A stretch of DNA of 64,000 bases from an uncultured Aquimarina sp. (GTDB taxonomy: Bacteria; Bacteroidota; Bacteroidia; Flavobacteriales; Flavobacteriaceae). The stretch lies in the NCBI GenBank assembly GCA_947501475.1, contig CANMWA010000006.1:62001-126000 (forward strand), written 5' to 3'. Positions 8,116 through 14,804 of this stretch are shown here, piece after piece (within the stretch, counting starts at the first letter, position 1; every line of letters starts with the position of its first letter). The position numbers and the translations under genes are program-made. The notes below the pieces were generated by a model. It was not told where the DNA came from, did no database searches, and saw nothing but the letters and a program-made list of their open reading frames with translations.

Positions 8116-8736
8116 TTAAAATCTATACGACATTCCTGCATTAATAGTTCCTTTATACCCATATCCTAATTCGGCAATTATAGCTATAGTTGTTCCTAGT
8201 CGTATGCCCAAAAGTGTTCCTTGATAGCTAAAAACTGTCTGATTTATGGATTGGTCTAATTCTCGAGATCTGGGAACAGGTCGAAAATCTCCAAAAAAAT
8301 ATCCCACTCCAAAACTTGCTCCAGCGTACATCCTTATCCAATTGGTTTTGATAAAATTATATTCCCAGTCAAATGCAAGCATAAAATATGCTGCATTTAG
8401 GGATCCAATTAATTGATTGAGACGATATACTTCTTTTTGATTTGCCTCAAAAGCCACACTTATTCCTATGGTCTGTTTAGTATCCATCTCACCTTTTGCC
8501 GTAAGACGAAAGACTTCTGTTGTCTTTTTATTTTTGAATGATACATCACTGGTAAAAAGATCTCTTGTAATCAATCTTTCATAAGGACCAGTTTCAAAAT
8601 TCGAACTTTTGATACCATAGGATAAAACAATTTCGCCTCGACCTTTGAAATTCTGAGGTTCCTGGGATTGCCCAGTAACATTGATACATCCCATAGATAT
8701 GAACATGACAAGTTTTAAAATGATGCTATACCTCAT
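8116..8736 (-). CDS. Outer-membrane beta-barrel protein (porin-like, 206 aa)
   Basis: The N-terminal signal peptide MRYSIILKLVMFISMGCINVTGQ is followed by alternating amphipathic strands (GEIVLSYGIKSSNF, TIGISVAFEANQ, YFMLAFDWEYNF, IRMYAGASFGVGYFFGDF). The protein ends in a strand closing with phenylalanine (GTINAGMSYRF), the standard C-terminal signature for outer-membrane insertion. It overlaps the DUF3137 gene by 11 bases. A deleted paralogue with the same end (FGYKGLINLGVSAQF) lies at 11283-11599. Confidence 0.75.
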   Translation of the reverse strand: MRYSIILKLVMFISMGCINVTGQSQEPQNFKGRGEIVLSYGIKSSNFETGPYERLITRDLFTSDVSFKNKKTTEVFRLTAKGEMDTKQTIGISVAFEANQKEVYRLNQLIGSLNAAYFMLAFDWEYNFIKTNWIRMYAGASFGVGYFFGDFRPVPRSRELDQSINQTVFSYQGTLLGIRLGTTIAIIAELGYGYKGTINAGMSYRF

Positions 8737-9838
8737 CTTTTTGAGTATTAAAGGGTTTAAAAATCTTCCTGTTCAAATTAAAATCTTGTACGATATATTT
8801 TGTTAGGCTTACCTGGGCTACGATTTCTTCTATTACTTTCATAGAGCTTACGTCTCCAGAAGGAAAAGAAAAAATACCTTCTGTGTTTTCGATAGCAACA
8901 TAAATAGTATTATGCAAGAAGGAAAGCATGATGTTTTGACCAGATCTTTTTTTGAATTCTACAATTCGTTCCATTAAGGAGGTAGACAATACATATCGTG
9001 CTTCAACCTGATCAGTGGTATATACGAGGAAATGCTTACTAAATCTTACATCTTCTAATCGCACCGGTTCATCTTCTATATATTCAACTATCCATCTGTC
9101 TGCTTTAGTTGCTATTGATCTGGGTAATACAAGAGTATGCCCAACTAGACGCTTTGGAAAATTCGCTGAGCAAAACATCCCTCTAAAACTATAAAGCAAA
9201 TTATCAGCTGTTTTTTTGCTAAATGTATACTTTATGGGTTCTATCAATTGATAAAGCACAGTTAATTGTCCCATATATGGAATTGCAACCAAACCGCTAA
9301 GATCTTTTTTATGTAGAATTCCAATATCTGCAATATGTACAGGAATACCATCATGGGTGTTTTTTATAGTGCCATACGTATGCATATTGTCATTATCGGC
9401 TATCCAGTTGAAAATTTTGCTCGCTTTTACTTGTTGTAATGATACTTGTTGCTCTTGCGAAAACTGAAAAGAAGGAAATAATTGCTCCACCATTTTTAAA
9501 ATAGCTTCATTTTCTATTTTTTTAAATTTTGAAAACTCCTTGGTAAAAGAATTTACCAAACCTTTATAAAAGAAATAAAAAGCAAAGATCGCTGTAACAA
9601 AATAGTAATAGATGTTCTTACTGGTTCTTTGGTATTCCCCGTCTATATAAATAGCAGTTTGCAGCGTATTGTTTACCACAAAAATATAAGTCAAGTAGCC
9701 AATAACTAGTATTGGAAAAATCGCATAAGTTATATATACAATCTTCTGCTTTTTCATGATCATTTTCTTTTGCTGCAAAGCAATAGCCAAATCTTTTTTA
9801 AGATTCTGATATACCGTTTTTATATCCGCTTGTTCCAT
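8726..9838 (-). CDS. DUF3137 membrane protein
   Basis: 370 residues with two transmembrane segments near the N-terminus (YITYAIFPILVIGYLTYIFV, about residues 35-54, and YYYFVTAIFAFYFFYKGLV, about 76-94) and a long cytoplasmic C-terminal domain. The pattern fits DUF3137, which is often encoded next to lemA, as here (3-base gap). Coiled-coil segments at the start (NLKKDLAIALQQKKMIMKKQ) may mediate contact with LemA. It probably forms a membrane complex with LemA; the biochemical role of that pair is not established. Confidence 0.85.
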   Translation of the reverse strand: MEQADIKTVYQNLKKDLAIALQQKKMIMKKQKIVYITYAIFPILVIGYLTYIFVVNNTLQTAIYIDGEYQRTSKNIYYYFVTAIFAFYFFYKGLVNSFTKEFSKFKKIENEAILKMVEQLFPSFQFSQEQQVSLQQVKASKIFNWIADNDNMHTYGTIKNTHDGIPVHIADIGILHKKDLSGLVAIPYMGQLTVLYQLIEPIKYTFSKKTADNLLYSFRGMFCSANFPKRLVGHTLVLPRSIATKADRWIVEYIEDEPVRLEDVRFSKHFLVYTTDQVEARYVLSTSLMERIVEFKKRSGQNIMLSFLHNTIYVAIENTEGIFSFPSGDVSSMKVIEEIVAQVSLTKYIVQDFNLNRKIFKPFNTQKDEV

Positions 9839-9841
9839 TCT

Positions 9842-10399
9842 TTAACTTAATATGTTTTTTGCATCAATGTTCTTCTTCTCTTCCTGAGGAGTTTCTAATA
9901 TTTTGTATGGTCTATCTCTCCTTATACCTGCTACAAAATTTGCAGGAAACATCTGGATGGTATCATTATGATGCGTTACTGCCGCATTATAAGCTCTTCT
10001 CGCAGCCGAGAGTTGTTCTTCTATATCCGTTAGATTATATTGAAGTATCAAGAACTGCCTATCTGTTTTTATATCAGGATAGTTTTCTATCGTTGCTTGT
10101 AAACTTTTCATTAAAGAAGACATTTCATTGGCCGACGAAATTGTTTCTTTGGGTTTAATCGTATTTTCTGTTTTTGATCGTAATTCAGTTATTTTGATAA
10201 GCAAATCTTTCTCATGAGCGGCATATTTATTTACTACAGCCAGCAAATTAGGGATGAGATCAAAACGCTTTTTTAGATACACATCAATACTACCATAAGC
10301 TTCATTAACTTTATTCTTTTTAACAATGATCTTGTTGTTGATTAAAATGTATATAATCGCAATCAAAATGATTATTCCTATTAATACATTTGTCATCAT
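9842..10399 (-). CDS. lemA: LemA family protein
   Basis: 185 residues, the usual LemA length. One N-terminal transmembrane helix (VLIGIIILIAIIYILIN) is followed by the family hallmark VNEAYGSIDVYLKKRFDLIPNLL and a four-helix coiled bundle (YNLTDIEEQLSAARRAYNAAV, then ETPQEEKKNI). LemA proteins sit in the membrane with the bundle exposed. This is the first gene of a seven-gene minus-strand operon with gaps or overlaps of only a few bases, so the operon promoter should lie in 10400-10456 or upstream. Confidence 0.93.
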   Translation of the reverse strand: MMTNVLIGIIILIAIIYILINNKIIVKKNKVNEAYGSIDVYLKKRFDLIPNLLAVVNKYAAHEKDLLIKITELRSKTENTIKPKETISSANEMSSLMKSLQATIENYPDIKTDRQFLILQYNLTDIEEQLSAARRAYNAAVTHHNDTIQMFPANFVAGIRRDRPYKILETPQEEKKNIDAKNILS

Positions 10400-10456
10400 T
10401 GCTTATTTTATGAATAAGTTTATTAATTATTCTGTTTCTATACACCAAGCTTAAAA

Positions 10457-11236
10457 TCAGTTCATAACTCGATCATATGTTCTAACAATAGTAACTGGTA
10501 GATCACTGATTATAGCTTCGATAGTAAAAGTAAGGGTGTTATTGTCGTTACTAAACGATACCATTATCGATTCTATACCAGTATTACCCTCATCGGAGGT
10601 ATAGACTCCATTACCGGAGTTTTGCCAAGTAGCAAAGCTTTCTTCTTCCAGGACGCATTCAGTTTCTTCTGAATTAAGACCATATTGGGAGCCTATGACA
10701 ATATTGTTTGCAAAAAATTCTAAAAATGTTCGCATTCTACATGCATCGACTTCTTCTGAAATATCATTATAGGTTACACCAACAAGATTCCATTTTCCTA
10801 TGATAGGGTCTTGATTATCAAGTCTATTATATGTAAAAACTCGTATAACCTCTTCTTCTATAATAGTCGTAAGGGTATTTGCTCCATTAGTAAAATTAGC
10901 TGCCATATTAAATGTCATTCCCGATTCTGGGGTTAAATTATATGTGTCTTGCCCAGCGTTTTCCCATGTTCCACTATTAGAAGATGTGCCTATCATGCAC
11001 CCTGTACTATCAGTATTGTTATCAAACTCTGCAAATCTCCAGGTCTTATCTTCAAAAAACTGGAATATTGAATTTAATTCGCACGCATTCAAAGCATTCA
11101 CTTCATTATCGACTAAAACACTTTTTATTATCCATTGCCCAATGATGGGATCTGGATTAATTATACCATCATCTTTTTTACAAGAAAAAAGAAAGAGAGT
11201 GCCTGTCACAACTAGTATTATTGTATAATTTTTCAT
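10457..11236 (-). CDS. Lipocalin-like lipoprotein with two tandem domains
   Basis: The start is placed at the ATG of MKNYTIILVVTGTLFLFSCKKDD, which gives a clean lipoprotein signal peptide with Cys at residue 18; an upstream in-frame ATG at 11302 would spoil it. Two homologous domains of about 120 residues follow, each opening with DPIIGQW or DPIIGKW and containing ACELNSIFQFFEDKTW or ACRMRTFLEFFANN, then CxxGxSxNSGTWxN or ATWQNSGNGVY. This is the Bacteroidota lipocalin-like (DUF4923/lipocalin_5 type) pattern. It is likely anchored in the outer membrane and may bind a small hydrophobic ligand. Confidence 0.8.
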   Translation of the reverse strand: MKNYTIILVVTGTLFLFSCKKDDGIINPDPIIGQWIIKSVLVDNEVNALNACELNSIFQFFEDKTWRFAEFDNNTDSTGCMIGTSSNSGTWENAGQDTYNLTPESGMTFNMAANFTNGANTLTTIIEEEVIRVFTYNRLDNQDPIIGKWNLVGVTYNDISEEVDACRMRTFLEFFANNIVIGSQYGLNSEETECVLEEESFATWQNSGNGVYTSDEGNTGIESIMVSFSNDNNTLTFTIEAIISDLPVTIVRTYDRVMN

Positions 11237-11282
11237 GAGTTCTATATTTTTAAATATGAAAATTAAATAACTATAGATAGGA

Positions 11283-11599
11283 TTAAAACTGTGCTGAAAC
11301 ACCTAAATTAATAAGTCCCTTGTACCCGAAACCGAATTCAATAAAACTGGCCAGGGTTTTTCCAACTCTTATTCCTACAGCATTGAGTTGAAAATTAAAG
11401 AAACTGTCTTTGGTTGGAGTAAAAGACCTGTTGGAAGATGAACCTAGCATAAAGTCTTCTTTTATAAAAGAGTAGGTTATACCAATTGATTCGAATTTCC
11501 TATATCAAGTCCAATTTCTATCTGGTTAGTTCCTTTTTCTTGAGCCATACTTACGATACTTAAAAAGAAAATGACTACACTTATTCTTGCTTTTTTCAT
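11283..11599 (-). pseudogene. Decayed paralogue of the outer-membrane barrel gene
   Basis: Reads MKKARISVVIFFLSIVSMAQ (signal peptide), then EKGTNQIEIGLDIGNSN and a TAA. A second frame continues with TYSFIKEDFMLGSS... and ends VGKTLASFIEFGFGYKGLI and NLGVSAQF. The last block matches the end of the barrel at 8116-8736 (IAELGYGYKGTINAGMSYRF). The gene is about half the length of its paralogue and frameshifted near 11500, so it has an internal deletion and no intact product. Confidence 0.7.
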
Positions 11600-11804
11600 C
11601 ATCAGTATTTTGATTTAAGATTACTATTGGTCAAATTTTCTTTCTATAGCAAAACTTTTACTTTACGGACACTTTCAATGTATTTACATGTTTTGTGTTT
11701 TCTTAATTACATTCCTTTTTCGGTAATGCTATACAATGCAAATTTTGCCATTTCGATATTGGCATATGTAGTTTTTGTATCAAAAATCACTTCGCTTAAT
11801 ATCT

Positions 11805-12455
11805 TTATAGCCATTTGACCCCTATATGATGATCCAACATCAAAGCCTTATTGATGAGCAACAGACCTCTTGTATCCATATCTGCATCAAGTTCAAGCCC
11901 TTTTTCTATTGCACTGATTCTATCTTTACCCTCTAATAGATTTGAATACTCCTTCCAACCAGGAGCAAAAGAGGGGAAATTAACCACTATTAATTTTATA
12001 TTCTCGAAGCGTTCTTGGGGATCATTGATCCACTCCAGCGATACATACATGTTGTACAATCCGGCTTTGAGCTCTCCTTTTCTTTCTCTCTCCAGTGTAT
12101 GTAAAGCTGTTTTTGAAGTAAAAAAACCTCTCGGTGCCAAACTATCGGTCATAATATAATATTTCAACGCATTATCCCAATCTCCTTGTAATAGATAGGT
12201 AAATGCTAAATCATATACAGGGTATGGCCACTTTGGGGCTTCCTTATTAGCTTGTAACAAGATTTCAATTGCTTTTTGATATGCTCCAGTTTGCCCATAA
12301 TGTCTAGCCTGATTATGTAAGGTTTTGGCTAATGAAGAAACATTTTCAACCCCAAAGATTTCGTAATTAAACCTACCGGTTGATTTTGCTAATTCTTCTC
12401 TTGAGATACTATTTCCAGAGTCATCAGTGAATTTAATTTTTGCAGTATTTTTCAT
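11805..12455 (-). CDS. TPR protein, frameshifted near its C-terminus
   Basis: 216 residues as read, with TPR units around LAKTLHNQARHYGQTGAYQKAIEI and PVYDLAFTYLLQGDWDNALKYY. The frame ends HHIGVKWL at a G4 run (CCCC at 11819-11822 on the plus strand). With one more G the frame continues as GQMAIKILSEVIFDTKTTYA and then NIEMAKFALYSITEKGM, ending at 11707, which looks like a natural end for this family. The break is thus a one-base indel: a real frameshift or a sequencing error. The protein is cytoplasmic, role unknown. Confidence 0.75.
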   Translation of the reverse strand: MKNTAKIKFTDDSGNSISREELAKSTGRFNYEIFGVENVSSLAKTLHNQARHYGQTGAYQKAIEILLQANKEAPKWPYPVYDLAFTYLLQGDWDNALKYYIMTDSLAPRGFFTSKTALHTLERERKGELKAGLYNMYVSLEWINDPQERFENIKLIVVNFPSFAPGWKEYSNLLEGKDRISAIEKGLELDADMDTRGLLLINKALMLDHHIGVKWL

Positions 12456-12568
12456 TGCGATAGATTTGATTATTGTTAATTCTGTATTTTATGTGTTGAG
12501 AAAATCCTTAATTTATAATTAATATCAGCAGCACAAATATTGAAATTTCAACACTTATTTTCATTTAT

Positions 12569-12883
12569 TTATGTGTTCTGCGGTGTCCACATTTTTAAGA
12601 ATTTAAACTTTTTAGGAAATTCTTCTCTCGGACAAAAAGCAATACAAACTTCTTTATGATCAAGTGAAGATTCTGTGAGCAAAACATAATCGGTTTCATT
12701 TTTTAATTGATTGAATTCTTGTGCACAAGTGATACAGACTACCTTCTTAAATATTCCATGAATCCATGTAGACATTCTATGATCATTTTGAAACTTTTTA
12801 TAGCAAGCTAATGATGCATGTGCAGCGATTACAGGAGCCAATGTATCAGGGATATCGTTTATTAGGATAATATACATTTTCAT
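12569..12883 (-). CDS. PTH2-like small protein (104 aa)
   Basis: Begins MKMYIILINDIPDTLAPVIAAHASLACYKKF. An N-terminal strand followed by a helix rich in small residues and histidine (PVIAAHASLACY) recalls the peptidyl-tRNA hydrolase 2 fold (VRxDL...GKxAAQxxHA), and the rest (VVCITCAQEFNQLKN, LLTESSLDHKEVCIAF, PREEFPKKFKFLKMW) gives the matching alternating pattern. The catalytic lysine context of true PTH2 is not clear, so hydrolase activity is not claimed. It stands between the TPR gene and the VWA gene on the same strand. Confidence 0.6.
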   Translation of the reverse strand: MKMYIILINDIPDTLAPVIAAHASLACYKKFQNDHRMSTWIHGIFKKVVCITCAQEFNQLKNETDYVLLTESSLDHKEVCIAFCPREEFPKKFKFLKMWTPQNT

Positions 12884-12956
12884 AACAAATAATATTTCTT
12901 GTAATAGTTATTCTCTTATGATTAATTTGCTTCTTCGCGATACTGTCTTTTAACGA

Positions 12957-13592
12957 TTAGTCTTTATTTTTAAAATAATCATCTTTAGTATTTTTGTTTT
13001 CCTTTATTTTTTGACTATACACTATTCTGGAAATTCTTTCTTTTTCAAACATCTTTTTTAATCCTTCAGGGTCTTTCTTAAACCGTAATGAATTTTTTAT
13101 GGATATGGATTGTGCAAATTTTGTTACATCGTGGTCTGTTCCTATATATGTAAAGGTCCAATGTTTTTCTTCCATTTCTTCTACTAAGGATTTAATTGCC
13201 AAATTATCATATTCTGTTGATGCATTCTCCATACCATCAGTAAGGATAGTTACTAGTACATTTGTCTTAGTTCTGCTATTTAACTTTTTTCGTAGTTCAT
13301 TAATCCCGTAACCCATGGCATCAAATAATGGTGTACGCGCATTAGGCTTATAGCTTTCTCCATTTAGTTCTTCTAATTCTGATACGGGTTTGCAATATAA
13401 GTGCATAGATATGTGTAATGCATTAAAAGTGATAAATGTAATGTAGTGTTCTTGTTCTGGATATTGTTTTGTTACTCCTTTTACCGTTTGAACCACTTCA
13501 TTGAATCCACTAATTATTTGATCCTTTATGGAGTGCATTGATCCACTCTCATCGAGAATTATTAAGTTGTGTATTTTTTGTTTTAATTCCAT
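12957..13592 (-). CDS. Cytoplasmic von Willebrand factor A domain protein
   Basis: 211 residues made almost entirely of one VWA domain. The MIDAS is complete: LDESGSM (DxSxS) near residue 15, the threonine in NARTPLFDAMG and ILTDGMENAS (aspartate). It has no signal peptide and no membrane segment, so it acts in the cytoplasm, probably as a metal-dependent protein-protein adhesion module. No MoxR AAA ATPase, its frequent partner, is in the neighbourhood. Confidence 0.85.
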   Translation of the reverse strand: MELKQKIHNLIILDESGSMHSIKDQIISGFNEVVQTVKGVTKQYPEQEHYITFITFNALHISMHLYCKPVSELEELNGESYKPNARTPLFDAMGYGINELRKKLNSRTKTNVLVTILTDGMENASTEYDNLAIKSLVEEMEEKHWTFTYIGTDHDVTKFAQSISIKNSLRFKKDPEGLKKMFEKERISRIVYSQKIKENKNTKDDYFKNKD

Positions 13593-13905
13593 ATGATTTG
13601 TTTTTATTTTTTATCTGAGCTCATCTTGACTTTTTACTTTTAATCAAAAATGAATTGAGACCTGGCTAAATGAGGTGTTTTTTGAAAAGCTTCATAACGA
13701 AGTTTCAATATATAATTCCTATTAAATAGTTATCTGTCATAGCTTTAAAGCTGGACGCAATATTGAAATAACATGGCTTACTGTACTAGAATTTCTAATC
13801 GGGATAACTGCACAATACGCTATCCTTTTTATAAGAAGAATAGGTCGTATTGTGCATTGTAGCATCCCAATTATTATTAGATATTTAACTAACCTTTACG
13901 ATTGC
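13593..13905. other. Intergenic stretch with a long hairpin
   Basis: Contains the long imperfect inverted repeat 13801-13868 described separately. Otherwise I see no coding trace in the stretch between the VWA gene start and the end of the collagen-like gene. Confidence 0.5.
13801..13868. repeat. 68-base inverted repeat forming one long hairpin
   Basis: Outer arms GGGAT (13801-13805) and ATCCC (13864-13868), a perfect 11-bp middle stem TGCACAATACG (13809-13819) with CGTATTGTGCA (13846-13856), and an inner stem CTATCCTT/AAGAATAG with one mismatch. There is no T run on either side, so it is not an ordinary terminator. It lies downstream of the collagen-like lipoprotein gene and could be a 3' stabiliser, a small structured RNA or a miniature mobile element. 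Confidence 0.6.
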
Positions 13906-14466
13906 TTATTCAGGAATATTGAATAAGGTTTTGATCTCTTCATAAGACATTTTAGTATAATCTGTAACAGAAAAACTTTTACTTACGGCTACTCCACCTG
14001 GAATGATAACATATCGTGCACGAGGTAGGAAAACAGAATCGGATACAGGCTTTTCTACAATAATTGTTATAGAGCCAACACCTATATTAGTAGAATAATC
14101 CTGACTTGCTGTTTTACTGGGTATTGCTGACACAATTCCGATTCCTGTAAGTTCACTTTGGCCATATACCAATATTACACCGGTATCTTTAATTTCTTGC
14201 GTTAGTTCGGGAGCGTCTAAGGTGCCAATAGGTAGTATTATAGTAGGATCTGGAAAAACTGTCACCCATTCTGAATAGATCACATTGGCTGTTCCTGTTT
14301 CACCTTGTGCCCCCTGATCACCTTGTGCCCCCTGATCGCCTTGTGCTCCTTGCTCACCTTGTGCTCCTGCAGGACCAGTAGAGCCATCTTCTCCTTCACA
14401 AGAACATATGCTTATTGCTAATACGAATACTACTGTTAATTTTAAAAAATTTGTCATTGCTTTCAT
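13906..14466 (-). CDS. Lipoprotein with a short collagen-like repeat
   Basis: The start is chosen at MKAMTNFLKLTVVFVLAISICSCEGEDG, which gives a lipoprotein signal ending at the Cys in CSCEGEDG; the in-frame ATG at 14532 adds 22 charged residues in front. The signal is followed by Gly-x-x triplets (GPAGAQGEQGAQGDQGAQ...) of about ten repeats, then a globular domain of roughly 130 residues (SEWVTVFPDPTIILPIGTLD) ending with YEEIKTLFNIPE. Similar collagen-repeat lipoproteins are widespread on the surface of Bacteroidota. Surface exposure is inferred. Confidence 0.8.
   Translation of the reverse strand: MKAMTNFLKLTVVFVLAISICSCEGEDGSTGPAGAQGEQGAQGDQGAQGDQGAQGETGTANVIYSEWVTVFPDPTIILPIGTLDAPELTQEIKDTGVILVYGQSELTGIGIVSAIPSKTASQDYSTNIGVGSITIIVEKPVSDSVFLPRARYVIIPGGVAVSKSFSVTDYTKMSYEEIKTLFNIPE
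14302..14373 (-). repeat. Four 18-bp tandem repeats coding Gly-x-x triplets
   Basis: Four consecutive 18-bp units (first: ACCTTGTGCCCCCTGATC on the plus strand) code for GAQGDQ/GAQGEQ. The first two are nearly identical and the last two diverged. The copy number could vary between strains by slippage. Confidence 0.8.
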
Positions 14467-14532
14467 GTTTTTAGTTTTAGAATTAATACTTTTTTTAAGC
14501 CCCGTAATGGAATTAATAATTTGATGATTCAA

Positions 14533-14804
14533 ACTTATACTTAACCTATTTTAATGATTATCAGATATGTAACAAAGATTTATGCATATGTAACAAACCC
14601 CTAAAACACTGGGGTTATATCGTGAAAAGGATTGTCTGTAAATTTTATTAGAGTATACAAAAGCTGGAAAAGAATGCTGTTTTTGAATCAGGTTGTATAT
14701 GTACAATTGGTATAAGTCGTGGGAGTATTTATTTTATATCATCTTTTACATATAAATAGCACAAAATCATACTCTCATGTTGTAATTGTAATACTATTCT
14801 GGGT
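14533..14804. other. Intergenic stretch upstream of the collagen-like gene
   Basis: No coding trace seen. A weak CCCC...GGGG inverted repeat lies near 14598-14614. The promoter of the collagen-like gene and the 3' end of the hybrid kinase transcript must fall here. Confidence 0.35.

Noticed and set aside
12957..14466. VWA plus collagen-like genes as a secretion-linked adhesion system
   Set aside because: The VWA protein has no signal peptide and the two genes are separated by a 313-base gap with a hairpin, so no link is supported.
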